From Mycobacterium sp. AZCC_0083 (GTDB taxonomy: Bacteria > Actinomycetota > Actinomycetes > Mycobacteriales > Mycobacteriaceae): DNA of 64,000 bases. Within the stretch, counting starts at the first letter, position 1, and each line of letters begins with the position of its first letter. A program made the translations under genes and the position numbers. This document shows, piece by piece, positions 35,074 through 44,612 of this stretch. Under the pieces are notes generated by a model that saw only the letters and a list, made by a program, of their open reading frames with translations, made no database searches and was not told the DNA's origin. The stretch lies in assembly GCF_014202335.1 (NCBI RefSeq), contig NZ_JACHGP010000007.1, positions 1-64,000 of the forward strand, given 5' to 3'.

Positions 35074-36685
35074 GACCCGACCGAATGACCACATGCAACC
35101 CCCGATGAAGTGGAATGCCTGGGGCGACCCGGCCGCGGCCAAGCCACTCTCCGACGGCATTCGCACCCTGCTCGAGCAGGCCCTCGGGGTCGACGGCGTG
35201 CCGAGCGCCGAGCTGGCCGCCGAGCAGGTGCGCCTGCGCCCGTCGGCCCTGTCCGACACCGAGCGGGACGCGCTGGTGGCCATCGTCGGCGAGGCGAACT
35301 GCATCTCCGACGACTACGGCAGGCTGCTTCGGGCTGGCGGCAAGTCCACACTGGACCTGTTGCGCCGCAAGGATTCCGGGGTGCAGGATGCGCCCGACGC
35401 GGTACTGTTGCCCGCCGACGAAGAAGCGGTGGCCGCGGTGCTCCGATTCTGCGCCAAGCAGAGCATCGCAGTCGTCCCGTTCGGTGGTGGCACGACCGTG
35501 GTCGGCGGCGTCGACCCCATCCGCGGTGACTTCAAGGCCGTCGTCTCGCTGGACCTGCGGCGCCTCGACCAACTGCACGGCCTCGACGAGGTGTCCGGTG
35601 AGGCCGAACTCGGCGCTGGCGTCACCGGACCCGACGCGGAGCGCCTGCTCGGCGAGCGGGGCTTCTCGCTGGGGCATTTCCCGCAGAGCTTTCAATTCGC
35701 CACGATCGGCGGCTTCGCGGCGACGCGGTCCTCGGGCCAGGACTCCGCGGGATACGGCCGCTTCGACGACATGGTCCGCGGCATCACGGCAGTCACTCCT
35801 GCGGGGGTGCTCGACCTGGGCCGGGCCCCGGCGTCCGCGGCAGGCCCCGACTTGCGCCAGTTGATCATCGGCTCCGAGGGCCTCTTCGGCGTGATCACCC
35901 GTGTGCGGGTGCGGGTACACCCCGTCCCGGAGACCACGCGCTACGAAGCGTGGTCCTTCCCCGACTTCGCCACCGGCGCAGCGGCACTGCGGGTAGTCGC
36001 CCAGACCGGAACCGGCCCGACCGTGATGCGACTGTCGGACGAAGCGGAGACGGGCGTGAACCTCGCCACCACCGAGGCCATCGGCGAGCAGAGGGTCACC
36101 GGCGGTTGTCTGGCGATCACCACCTTCGAGGGCACCGCGGCACACACCGAGAGCAGGCACGCCGAGACACGGGCGGTGCTCGAGGAGCACGGCGGCACGT
36201 CGTTGGGCGACGGGCCTGCGCAGGCGTGGGAGCACGGCCGGTTCGGGGCGCCGTACCTGCGGGACGCGCTGCTGTCCGCGGGCGCGCTGTGCGAGACGCT
36301 GGAGACGGCGACCAACTGGTCCAACCTCGTGGCGCTCAAGGCGGCGGTGACCGAGGCACTGACGACCGCGCTGGCCGAAACCGGCACTCCGGCACTGGTG
36401 TTGTGCCACATTTCTCATGTGTATCCCACCGGGGCGTCGCTGTACTTCACCGTCGTCGCCGGCCAGCGCGGCAACCCGATCGAGCAGTGGCGCAAGGCCA
36501 AGACCGCGGCTTCCGATGCGATGGTCCACAACGGAGGGACCATCACCCACCACCACGCCGTCGGTGCCGATCACCGGCCGTGGATGCGCGACGAGGTCGG
36601 AGATCTCGGCATCGAGGTGTTGCGCGCGGTCAAGGCAGTGCTCGATCCGACGGGAATCCTCAACCCTGGCAAGCTGATCCCGTGA
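35072..36685 (+). CDS. FAD-linked oxidase related to alkyl-DHAP synthase
   Basis: 537 residues: an N-terminal MKWNAWGDPA motif, a PCMH-type FAD domain (VVPFGGGTTVVGGVDP, FATIGGFAATRSSGQDSAGYGRFDDM) and a C-terminal substrate domain with a THHHAVG histidine cluster near residue 490. This order and the HHH motif resemble alkylglycerone-phosphate synthase, which makes ether lipids; bacterial members also include D-lactate-type oxidases. Corresponds to Rv2251. The start is ATG 35072, or ATG 35105 (MKWNAWGD). It overlaps the kinase gene by 4 bp. Confidence 0.88.
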   Translation: MTRPNDHMQPPMKWNAWGDPAAAKPLSDGIRTLLEQALGVDGVPSAELAAEQVRLRPSALSDTERDALVAIVGEANCISDDYGRLLRAGGKSTLDLLRRKDSGVQDAPDAVLLPADEEAVAAVLRFCAKQSIAVVPFGGGTTVVGGVDPIRGDFKAVVSLDLRRLDQLHGLDEVSGEAELGAGVTGPDAERLLGERGFSLGHFPQSFQFATIGGFAATRSSGQDSAGYGRFDDMVRGITAVTPAGVLDLGRAPASAAGPDLRQLIIGSEGLFGVITRVRVRVHPVPETTRYEAWSFPDFATGAAALRVVAQTGTGPTVMRLSDEAETGVNLATTEAIGEQRVTGGCLAITTFEGTAAHTESRHAETRAVLEEHGGTSLGDGPAQAWEHGRFGAPYLRDALLSAGALCETLETATNWSNLVALKAAVTEALTTALAETGTPALVLCHISHVYPTGASLYFTVVAGQRGNPIEQWRKAKTAASDAMVHNGGTITHHHAVGADHRPWMRDEVGDLGIEVLRAVKAVLDPTGILNPGKLIP

Positions 36686-37596
36686 ATTCAGGCGTCGCGC
36701 GGGTCACCGTCTTGACGAATCCCGCGTCGGGACACGGCAGTGCACCGCACGCCGCCGAGCGCGCCGTCTCGCAGTTGCATCGGCGCGGCGTCGACGTCGT
36801 CGCCATCGCGGGCACCGATGCCGAACACGCCCGACGCCTCGTCGAGGGTGCCCTCGAGCGCGGTATGGACGCGCTCGTGGTCGTCGGCGGTGACGGCATC
36901 ATCTCGCTCGCACTTCAGGTGCTCGCGCAGACCGACATCCCGCTCGGCATCATCCCTGCTGGCACGGGGAACGACCATGCCCGCGAATTCGGCATTCCCG
37001 CAAAGGATCCCGAGGCCGCGGCCGACGTCATCGTGGACGGCGAGGTGCAGACCGTGGATCTGGGACGGATCAAGGGTGCCGACGGCACCGACAAGTGGTT
37101 CGGCACCGTCATGGCCGCCGGCTTCGACTCGCTGGTCACCGACCGGACCAACCGGATGAGCTGGCCGCACGGCCGAATGCGCTACAACGTCGCGATGCTC
37201 GCCGAATTGTCGCAGCTGCGGCTTCTGCCGTTCCGGCTGACGTTCGACGGTCGAGAGCTCGAGACGCAGTTGACGCTGGCCGCATTCGGCAACACGCGAA
37301 GTTACGGCGGCGGCATGCTGATCTGCCCCGACGCCGACCCCACCGACGGCATGCTCGACGCGACGATGGTGGCTTCCGCGTCACGCACCAAGCTGATCCG
37401 ATTGTTTCCCACGGTCTTCAAGGGCACTCACGTCGACCTCGACGCGGTGCGGACGGAGCGGGCGAAGGTGATCACCGTCGAGTGCGTGGCTTCGCCAAAA
37501 ATCACAGCCTATGCGGACGGCGAGTTCGTCTGCCCGCTGCCGGTCGAGGTATCCGCGGTGCCCGGTGCGCTGCGGATCCTGCGGCCCAAAGGCTAA
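36682..37596 (+). CDS. Diacylglycerol/lipid kinase (DagK, Rv2252 type)
   Basis: 304 residues of the DAGK catalytic family: TNPASGHGSAPHAAERA, VVVGGDGIISLALQVL (GGDG motif) and GIIPAGTGNDHARE (nucleotide loop), and a beta-sandwich C-terminal domain with RMRYNVAMLAELSQL. Rv2252 is a diacylglycerol kinase involved in phosphatidylinositol-mannoside precursors. GTG start overlapping the oxidase stop (GTGA). Together with glpD and the oxidase this suggests a glycerolipid gene cluster. Confidence 0.93.
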   Translation: MNSGVARVTVLTNPASGHGSAPHAAERAVSQLHRRGVDVVAIAGTDAEHARRLVEGALERGMDALVVVGGDGIISLALQVLAQTDIPLGIIPAGTGNDHAREFGIPAKDPEAAADVIVDGEVQTVDLGRIKGADGTDKWFGTVMAAGFDSLVTDRTNRMSWPHGRMRYNVAMLAELSQLRLLPFRLTFDGRELETQLTLAAFGNTRSYGGGMLICPDADPTDGMLDATMVASASRTKLIRLFPTVFKGTHVDLDAVRTERAKVITVECVASPKITAYADGEFVCPLPVEVSAVPGALRILRPKG

Positions 37597-37628
37597 CCTG
37601 GGAAATCACGACGACACTGGGGAACGCG

Positions 37629-38669
37629 ATGTGGCAGCTGAGTCGCGATGATCTGGACACCCTCGCCGTCGGAGCGGCCCTGTTGGGATCAGGCGGCGGA
37701 GGCCAGCCATATTGGTTCAGGGCATTGGCCGTGCACGCATTCGGCGATCGCGCCCGAATCCCGATTCATGACGTCGACGACTTACCCGCAGACATGCTTT
37801 CCATCAGCACCGGCCTCGTCGGATCCCTGCTGTCATTTCACGAGCGCTCACCACAAGGGTCCGAGTTCACCAGGGCCGTCGAGCGCGTGCTCCGTGAATA
37901 CCCGGACGCGAGCGCGTGCGTGGGCAACTACGAGAGCGCGGGCGCCAACATCTTCGCTGGGCTGGTGGTGGCGGCCGCCGGTACTCTGCCCGTGGTCGAC
38001 TGTGACGGTATGGGCAGGGCGCTGTCATGGCTCGACCAGACGACCTACGACGTGGCAGGGGTCTCCATCGCGCCGTTCGTGTGCACCGACAGTTACGGCC
38101 GGACCGTGTTGTACGAAGACATCCGCGGTGCCACTGCCGAGCAGTTCATCCGGGCCGCCGCTGTCGAGATGGGCGGCTGGTGCGCCTTCGCTGGGTACCC
38201 GATGACGGTCGCTCGCCTTCGGACCGCGGGCATACCCGGCACCATCCGGCGAGCTCTGGACCTCGGCCGCACCGTCGAGGATGCCGACGCACGTACGGTC
38301 GTCGACGCCCTGGTCGACGGGCACGGTGCACGCCGGGTCGCCACCGGCCGCGTCGCCGATGCCCGGTGGCGCCGGATCCGCGACGGAGGCATCGGATCCG
38401 TGGTGATCCGAGCGTCAGACGCATCCGTGGTGCGCGTCGAAGCACGCAACGAATTCCTGCTCGCACTCGTGGACGGTGAGATCGCCGCCTGCACACCGGA
38501 AATCATCTGCCTGATGCGGACGCGGGACGGACGGCCACTCCAGGCGGAATCGGTGCTGGCGGTGGGCACCGAGGTCGACGTCGTCGCGCTGCCTGCACCG
38601 CCGCGATGGGAGGAGCCGGGTTTCAATGACAAGGTGACACCGGCGGCGTTTGGAATAACCGGTGTCTGA
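37629..38669 (+). CDS. DUF917 (S-Me-THD) family protein A
   Basis: 346 residues with the DUF917 pattern: LAVGAALLGSGGGGQPYWF near the N-terminus, ACVGNYESAGANIFAGLVVAAAG, VVDCDGMGRALSWLDQ, and a C-terminal beta domain. This Pfam family has been renamed after S-methyl-thiohydantoin desulfurase from ergothioneine breakdown, but most members are unassigned. GGGGAACGCG precedes the ATG. It overlaps the PucR regulator by 8 bp and is only distantly similar to the second DUF917 protein (43180). Confidence 0.85.
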   Translation: MWQLSRDDLDTLAVGAALLGSGGGGQPYWFRALAVHAFGDRARIPIHDVDDLPADMLSISTGLVGSLLSFHERSPQGSEFTRAVERVLREYPDASACVGNYESAGANIFAGLVVAAAGTLPVVDCDGMGRALSWLDQTTYDVAGVSIAPFVCTDSYGRTVLYEDIRGATAEQFIRAAAVEMGGWCAFAGYPMTVARLRTAGIPGTIRRALDLGRTVEDADARTVVDALVDGHGARRVATGRVADARWRRIRDGGIGSVVIRASDASVVRVEARNEFLLALVDGEIAACTPEIICLMRTRDGRPLQAESVLAVGTEVDVVALPAPPRWEEPGFNDKVTPAAFGITGV

Positions 38670-40158
38670 GTTCGGGATCTCGACGGTGCGGGACGTGCTG
38701 TGCCTCCCCGATCTCGCCGGAGCCGAGGTGCTGGGTGGCGCAACTGGTCTCGGTCGGCTGGCGCAGGACGCGCAGATCGTGGCGCCAGGCGACGCACGTC
38801 GGGTCGCGCCACGCAGCGTCGTGTTCCTGGCCTCGACCGACAGCCTCGGCACTGAACTCGCCCTGCCCCGCCTCGCCGAACGTGAGGCCGCGGCAGTGAT
38901 CGTCGACCACGAGGTATTGGTGTCCACGCAGTGGCTGGCCGATCGCTTCGGCATCCCACTGGTGCGCCTGGACGCCGACCGATGGGAAGGCGCGCTCGCC
39001 GTTCGAATTCACCTGCGCCACCCGGTGGTGGAGCGCGGCCTGAAATGCGCTGCAGCCGCCGCGCGCCTGACCGCGGCGAACACCCCGTCCCGGGTGGCGG
39101 ACATCGTGACGGGAGTACTCGGGTATCCCGTCAGCGTGCTAGGACCCTCGGGGGTTCTGCTGGCAGGCCCGAGACAGCCGGGTATCGAGCAGATTCCGAA
39201 TGCGCTCTCAGGTCACATCGACAGTGACTCCGGCACAATGGTTTTCGCCTCCACTTCGCCGGGCCGGGATTCCGGCTCGCGGCTCACGTGCGCAGTGCAT
39301 GCGCCGCCTGGTGTCGCAACGGCGCACATCGAAACGATTCTCGCGGTCGCGGATCTCGCAATAGTGCGGCTGAGCGCATGGGCCGCGCGGTCGTCGCTGT
39401 CGGCCGCATGGGACCAGGCGAGCCAGGGCGCGGTGCTGACACATCTTCTCAGCACTGGATCGCTCGACGGACCGCATGCAGAGCAGGCTGTCGCGCTCGG
39501 CTGGCAGCTCGAAGGCTTCCACATCGCGGTCATGGTCCGTCCAGAGGATCCCCGCGCAGACCGTTCGTTGGTTCTAACCGCGTTGCAGAACGCTCTGATC
39601 GCCGCGGGCCTCACGGTTCCCGCGGTGCCCTTTTCCGACGGATGGGTGTGGTGGACGAGCTCATCTGACCGACCGAATCAGGCGCAGATCACGTTGCGCA
39701 GCAACGAGGTTCGCCAAATCGTTGCCGACCTGTCCGGCTTCGTGATCGCCGCAGGGGTGGCAGGCGCCGAGTACGGAATCGCCGGACTGGTGCGCGCCAT
39801 CGGCGACGCATCCCGCCTGTGCCGCATCGCCGGACACGCGGCCGGGCGCCGTCCCGTCGAGACCTCCAACGACTCCAACCCCCGCCAGTACCTCCTCACC
39901 GCGGTCACCGACGATCAGGCACGCCAACGCGCCGCGCTCCTGCTCCAGCCACTTCGCGACGCGGCCGACGGCGCCCTGCTCGACACCTTGAACGTCTACC
40001 TCTTGTCCGAGTGCTCGACATCGGGTGCGGCCAGACGGCTCGGGGTGCACCGCAACTCGGTGATCAAACGGCTCGGCCGCATCGAGTCGCTCCTCGGCAT
40101 CGATCTGGACGACGACGACACGCGCCTCGCGTTGCGCATCGCCTGCCGTGCGCTGTGA
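38662..40158 (+). CDS. PucR-family transcriptional regulator
   Basis: 498 residues: N-terminal purine-catabolism-regulator domain (STVRDVLCLPDLAGAEVLGG, with RSVVFLASTDS), a central sensor, and a C-terminal PucR helix-turn-helix (LNVYLLSECSTSGAARRLGVHRNSVIKRLGRIESLLG). It is the likely activator of the adjoining permease-hydantoinase-DUF917 genes, responding to a purine- or hydantoin-like compound. GTG start overlaps the DUF917 stop by 8 bp. Confidence 0.9.
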   Translation: MSEFGISTVRDVLCLPDLAGAEVLGGATGLGRLAQDAQIVAPGDARRVAPRSVVFLASTDSLGTELALPRLAEREAAAVIVDHEVLVSTQWLADRFGIPLVRLDADRWEGALAVRIHLRHPVVERGLKCAAAAARLTAANTPSRVADIVTGVLGYPVSVLGPSGVLLAGPRQPGIEQIPNALSGHIDSDSGTMVFASTSPGRDSGSRLTCAVHAPPGVATAHIETILAVADLAIVRLSAWAARSSLSAAWDQASQGAVLTHLLSTGSLDGPHAEQAVALGWQLEGFHIAVMVRPEDPRADRSLVLTALQNALIAAGLTVPAVPFSDGWVWWTSSSDRPNQAQITLRSNEVRQIVADLSGFVIAAGVAGAEYGIAGLVRAIGDASRLCRIAGHAAGRRPVETSNDSNPRQYLLTAVTDDQARQRAALLLQPLRDAADGALLDTLNVYLLSECSTSGAARRLGVHRNSVIKRLGRIESLLGIDLDDDDTRLALRIACRAL

Positions 40159-40170
40159 GCGCGCAACGCG

Positions 40171-40186
40171 TACGTCATCGCACGTA
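40171..40186. promoter_or_regulatory. Inverted repeat before the permease operon
   Basis: TACGT-N6-ACGTA is a perfect inverted repeat in the 119-bp gap between the PucR gene and the permease; GTGCAC-type palindromes follow at 40230-40240. This gap is the natural place for a PucR-controlled promoter. Binding is unproven. Confidence 0.4.
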
Positions 40187-40277
40187 ACCTGATGTGCCCG
40201 ACCCGCACCCAAGACTGCACGCCGGGTGTGCACTGTGCCCACTGACTTCGAGATGCCCACTCCGTAGCGTGCAATCC

Positions 40278-41624
40278 ATGGCCACCAGAAGCGCAGGAGA
40301 TCCCGCGGTTGCTACTCCGGTCTCGGAGCACGGCGACGATTATGCACTCTCTCGAGTGCCGGAATCGGCCCGCTACCACTGGTTCAGCGTGTGCGTGCAG
40401 CGCTTCGGCCAGCTGTCATGCCTGTCGCAGTTCATGCTCGGTGCCGCTCTGGGTTTCGGCATGACCTTCGCGAATGCGATGCTGGCGGTCCTGCTCGGGG
40501 CGGTGATCCTCGAGATCGTCGGCATCTTCACCGGCATCATCGGGCAGCGCGAGGGATTGTCGACCTCGGTGATCGCCCGCTGGACGGGCTTCGGTCGCTG
40601 GGGATCCGGCCTCATCGGCATCGTCGTGGCACTCAGTCTGACCGGCTGGTTCGGTGTGCAGACCGCCGTGTCGGCCGAGAGCCTCAAGACGATCATCCCG
40701 TTCGGGCCGATCTGGCTGTGGTCCCTGCTGTTCGGCATGGCCGTCACGGCGATCGTGGTGTACGGCTTCAGTTCGATGGCCTGGGTCGCCTACGTGACCG
40801 TTCCCGCGTTCATCCTCCTCGCTGGCTACCTGGTCATCGCCAAACTCACCGAGTACGACGTCGGTACGTTGGCATCGGGCCAACCCGCCGGTCCGGTCCT
40901 GTCCTTGGGCGCAGGTGCGACGCTCGTCGCGGGTGGCTTCATCGTCGGCATGGTGACCACGCCCGACATGACCCGCTTCAACCGCAGCGCCAAAGACGTC
41001 ATCAAGCAGACGCTGCTTGGCGTCACCCTCGGTGAACTCGTCATGTGCGTGGCCGGCGTGCTGCTCGCCCACGCACTGCGCACCGACAGTGTTGTCGACA
41101 TCGTCACCAGTTCATCGGGTTTCGTCGGCACGCTGATCATCATCTCGGGCACCCTGAAGATCAACGACTGGAACCTCTACTCGTCGACGCTCGGGATCGT
41201 CAACGCACTGGAAACGTCATTTGGCGTCGTGGTGAACCGCCGCGTGGTCACTGTCCTGGTGGGAACCGTCGGCTCCGTCCTCGCCGCGCTGGGCATTCTC
41301 AGTCACTTCATCGACTTCCTGATCATCCTGGGCGTCGTCATCCCGCCCATCGCCGGCATCATGGCGACCGAGTACTACCTGGTGCGCACCTGGCGCGCCG
41401 AACTCGAACGCTCCAGAGACGGCCTTCCCGCGAACGAACCCACCTTGATCATCGGCACACTCGTGGTGTGGCTGATCGCCGCACTGGTCGGGCACTTCGT
41501 CACGTGGGGCATCCCGTCGCTGAACTCGCTAGCGGTGGCGGTGCTTCTCTACCTGGCATTTTCGAAAGTCGGCTTGCTCAAACCGCTGTCGATCCAGCCA
41601 TCGCGATTCGGCGCCGCGTCGTGA
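40278..41624 (+). CDS. NCS1-family permease (cytosine/purine/hydantoin type)
   Basis: 448 residues with about twelve transmembrane helices, of the CodB/NCS1 family: QFMLGAALGFGMTFANAMLAVLLG, VIARWTGFGRWGSGLIG, GLVTTPDMTRF-like VGMVTTPDMTRFNR, and a late IMATEYYLV. NCS1 carriers import nucleobases, allantoin or hydantoins with Na+ or H+. Its gene is coupled by a GTGA overlap to the hydantoinase-type gene, so its substrate is probably the one that enzyme acts on. ATG 40278. Confidence 0.93.
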   Translation: MATRSAGDPAVATPVSEHGDDYALSRVPESARYHWFSVCVQRFGQLSCLSQFMLGAALGFGMTFANAMLAVLLGAVILEIVGIFTGIIGQREGLSTSVIARWTGFGRWGSGLIGIVVALSLTGWFGVQTAVSAESLKTIIPFGPIWLWSLLFGMAVTAIVVYGFSSMAWVAYVTVPAFILLAGYLVIAKLTEYDVGTLASGQPAGPVLSLGAGATLVAGGFIVGMVTTPDMTRFNRSAKDVIKQTLLGVTLGELVMCVAGVLLAHALRTDSVVDIVTSSSGFVGTLIIISGTLKINDWNLYSSTLGIVNALETSFGVVVNRRVVTVLVGTVGSVLAALGILSHFIDFLIILGVVIPPIAGIMATEYYLVRTWRAELERSRDGLPANEPTLIIGTLVVWLIAALVGHFVTWGIPSLNSLAVAVLLYLAFSKVGLLKPLSIQPSRFGAAS

Positions 41625-43183
41625 TCATCGGGATCGATGTCGGGGGCACCAACACGGATGCCGTGATCCTCGACAATGGCTCCGTTCTGGCTGCCACGAA
41701 GACGACGACCACTCCGGACGTCACGTCCGGGATCACCGCCGCGGTCGACCGGCTGCGCGTGATGTCGGGCGCCGACCTGAGCTCCGCTTCTGCGGTGATG
41801 ATCGGCACGACGCATTTCGTGAATGCTCTCGTTGAGGCCCAGCGACTTTCGCCCACCGCGGTGATCCGGCTCGGCCTGCCCGCGGGGGCAGGACTTCCGC
41901 CGCTGGTCGGGTGGCCGGCGCGCATCATCGCGGCGATCGCCGGTCAGGCATTCATGGTGCACGGCGGTCACGAATTCGACGGCAGGAGGATCAGCGATCT
42001 GCGTCCGCAGGAGCTTCTCGACGCCGTCGACAAGGCACTCGCCAACGGTGCCGAGAGCATTGCGATCTCGTCGATCTACTCGCCGGTGAATGCCGAGTTC
42101 GAGTTGATGGCAGAGGATCTCATCACGCGCAAGTACCCGGATGTCCCCGTCACGCTGTCACATCAGATCGGCCGTCTCGGGCTGCTCGAACGCGAGAACG
42201 CCGCGGTGATCAATGCCGCGCTCCGTGCACTGGCCCGCGACATCAGCGCAGCGCTGACCTCCGCCGTGCGCGATCTCGGCATCGACGCACCGCTGTTCGT
42301 CTCGCAGAACGACGGCACCGTGATGGATCTCGACTTCACCCGCCGCTATCCGGTGAACACGTTCGCATCGGGTCCGACCAACTCGATGCGTGGCGCGGCG
42401 TTTCTGTCCGGACTGTCCGAATGCGTCGTCGTCGACGTCGGTGGAACCACCACCGATGTCGGCATGCTCCAGAGCGGATACCCGCGCGAAGCCGCCCTGG
42501 AGGTCGAGGTCGAAGGCATCCGGACCAATTTCCGGATGCCCGACGTTCTTTCGGTCGGGCTTGGCGGCGGCTCACGGATTCGCGACACCGACGGAGCAGT
42601 CACGGTCGGACCCGATTCGGTGGGTTACCGCATCGGCACCGACGGACGGGTGTTCGGCGGAGGGACCCTTACGGCCACCGATATCGCAGTTGCTGCCGGG
42701 TTGGCTGAGATCGGCGATGCGTCGCTTGTCTGTGACGTTCCTGACGCAACGGTCAAAGCGGCACTCGTGCAAATCCGGCAGATTCTGGAGAACACCGTCG
42801 ACCGCATCCGAACGTCCAACGATCCCGTCGACGTGGTGGCGGTCGGTGGTGGATCGATACTCGTGCCCGCGGAGTTGGCCAGTGCCAACAGGGTTCATCG
42901 TCCCGTCAACTTCGCCGTGGCCAATGCGATCGGGGCGGCGATCGCACAGGTTGGCGGTGAGGTCGACCGGATCTTCGGCGTGCCAGCCGGTCAGCGCGAA
43001 GCAGTCCTCGACGCCGCCAAACAAGAAGCCGTCGACCGGGCGATCGCTGCGGGAGCCGCGCCCTCGTCGATACAGATCGTCGAGATCGACGAGGTTCCGC
43101 TGGCGTACCTGCCCGGCAACGCGGTTCGCATCCGCGTGAAAGCCGTCGGGGACCTACCGCTGACCGGAGGAGCGCGGTCATGA
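41621..43183 (+). CDS. Hydantoinase/oxoprolinase (HyuA-type) protein
   Basis: 520 residues with the ASKHA-like phosphate motif IIGIDVGGTNTDAVIL at the N-terminus, SHQIGRLGLLERENAAVINAAL, and the second motif VVVDVGGTTTDVGML. HyuA proteins open cyclic amides (hydantoins, 5-oxoproline) using ATP, normally together with a HyuB subunit. No HyuB gene is present here; the DUF917 proteins take its usual place. GTG start in the permease stop; the stop overlaps the next gene (ATGA). Confidence 0.92.
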   Translation: MIIGIDVGGTNTDAVILDNGSVLAATKTTTTPDVTSGITAAVDRLRVMSGADLSSASAVMIGTTHFVNALVEAQRLSPTAVIRLGLPAGAGLPPLVGWPARIIAAIAGQAFMVHGGHEFDGRRISDLRPQELLDAVDKALANGAESIAISSIYSPVNAEFELMAEDLITRKYPDVPVTLSHQIGRLGLLERENAAVINAALRALARDISAALTSAVRDLGIDAPLFVSQNDGTVMDLDFTRRYPVNTFASGPTNSMRGAAFLSGLSECVVVDVGGTTTDVGMLQSGYPREAALEVEVEGIRTNFRMPDVLSVGLGGGSRIRDTDGAVTVGPDSVGYRIGTDGRVFGGGTLTATDIAVAAGLAEIGDASLVCDVPDATVKAALVQIRQILENTVDRIRTSNDPVDVVAVGGGSILVPAELASANRVHRPVNFAVANAIGAAIAQVGGEVDRIFGVPAGQREAVLDAAKQEAVDRAIAAGAAPSSIQIVEIDEVPLAYLPGNAVRIRVKAVGDLPLTGGARS

Positions 43184-44316
43184 GCCGTCAACTCACCCAG
43201 CAGGAACTCGTCGACATGGCGACCGGTGCGGCGATCATGGGCACCGGCGGCGGTGGAGACCCGTTGGTCGGCCGGCTGCTGGTGCAGCAGGCACTCGACA
43301 CGGGCCTGACCGTCGAGATCATCTCCCCCGAGGAACTCGATGACGACGCCTTCATCATCTCCACCGCGATGATGGGCGCTCCCAGTGTGGTGGTGGAGAA
43401 GCTGGCCAACGGCAACGAAGCAGTGACCTCGCTGCGGAAACTCGAAGCGCACCTTGGCAAGACCGCGGACGCGACGGTGCCCATGGAGTGTGGCGGACTG
43501 AACTCGATGATTCCGCTGCTGGTGGCCGCGCGCGCCGGGATTCCCGTGGTGGACGCCGACGGAATGGGGCGCGCGTTCCCCGAACTTCAGATGGAGACGT
43601 TCGGCGTCTACGGCATCTCGGGCTCACCGCTGGTGATCTCCGATGAGAAGGGGCACAGCGTGCTCGTCGACACCGGCGACGACAACGTGCGCATGGAGAA
43701 CTTTGCCCGCGCGGTGACCATTCAGATGGGAGGTGCCTCGTTCATCGCCGAGTACCCGATGAGCGGCGCCGACCTGAAGCGGACGGGTATCCCGCACACC
43801 CTGTCGCTGGCCAGTGACATCGGCCGCGCGATCCGCGAAGCCCGTGCCGCGCATGCAGATCCGTACGCCGCCCTGCTCAGTGCCGTGCAGAGTTCCATCT
43901 ACGGCTATGCGACGTCACTGTTGGAGGGCAAGGTCGTCGACGTCGAGCGCTCGATCGTCGGTGGCTTCACCGCGGGCCGAGTCACACTCGCGCCCTTCGA
44001 CGATGGCGACCTGATGACCATCGACTTCCGTAACGAGAACGTGGTTGCCCGACGCGGCGAGCGGGTGGTCGCGATCGTGCCCGACCTGATCACCGTGCTC
44101 GATCTCGAGTCATGCACTGCCATCACCACCGAAGCGTTGCGCTTCGGTCAGCGGGTGAGGGTGGTGGCGATCTCGACCCCTGAGATCATGCGCACCCCGG
44201 AGGCGCTCCAGGTCTGGGGACCGCATGCGTTCGGCGTCGATCACCCGTGGGTTCCGCTGGAGGAACTCAGCGCGCGAGATCACAGCCACCACCCGTGGGA
44301 GCAGCCAGTAATCTGA
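43180..44316 (+). CDS. DUF917 (S-Me-THD) family protein B
   Basis: 378 residues, the standard DUF917 form: VDMATGAAIMGTGGGGDPLVGR, PMECGGLNSMIPLLVAARAGIPVVDADGMGRAFPELQ, and YPMSGADLKRTGIPHTLSLAS. It overlaps the hydantoinase-type gene by 4 bp, which supports a joint complex or consecutive steps. A His-rich tail (ARDHSHHPWEQ) ends the protein. The reaction may be ring opening or desulfuration of a (thio)hydantoin; this is inference from family naming and context. Confidence 0.92.
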   Translation: MSRQLTQQELVDMATGAAIMGTGGGGDPLVGRLLVQQALDTGLTVEIISPEELDDDAFIISTAMMGAPSVVVEKLANGNEAVTSLRKLEAHLGKTADATVPMECGGLNSMIPLLVAARAGIPVVDADGMGRAFPELQMETFGVYGISGSPLVISDEKGHSVLVDTGDDNVRMENFARAVTIQMGGASFIAEYPMSGADLKRTGIPHTLSLASDIGRAIREARAAHADPYAALLSAVQSSIYGYATSLLEGKVVDVERSIVGGFTAGRVTLAPFDDGDLMTIDFRNENVVARRGERVVAIVPDLITVLDLESCTAITTEALRFGQRVRVVAISTPEIMRTPEALQVWGPHAFGVDHPWVPLEELSARDHSHHPWEQPVI

Positions 44317-44610
44317 ATGGCCATGGACTGGGACTTCGAAGCCGAGGTGTTCCAGTGGCGCGGGCCCGCTCCGTACTTCTTCACCGCCACGCCGGAGGAC
44401 GTCGACGCCTTCCTGCGCGACCACCTGGTGGAGCTGACGTACGGATGGGGCGTCATCCCCGCGCGGGTACGGATCGGCGACACCGAAGTGCGCACGTCGT
44501 TGATCCCGAAGGACGGCGTCTACCTGGTACCGCTCAAGGTGGCGCTACGGCGACCCGAGGGGATCGATGACGGCGACGTCGTGCGCGTGCACCTGTCGGT
44601 GGGCGACTGA
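44317..44610 (+). CDS. DUF1905 domain protein
   Basis: 97 residues, a single small beta domain: WDFEAEVFQWRGPAPYFFTATPEDVDAFL, GWGVIPARVRIGDTEVRTSLIPKDGVYLVPLKVALR, typical of DUF1905. No enzyme activity is known. It starts at the stop of the DUF917 gene (TGA immediately before ATG), so it may be the last gene of the operon. ATG 44323 is an alternative. Confidence 0.85.
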   Translation: MAMDWDFEAEVFQWRGPAPYFFTATPEDVDAFLRDHLVELTYGWGVIPARVRIGDTEVRTSLIPKDGVYLVPLKVALRRPEGIDDGDVVRVHLSVGD

Positions 44611-44612
44611 CC

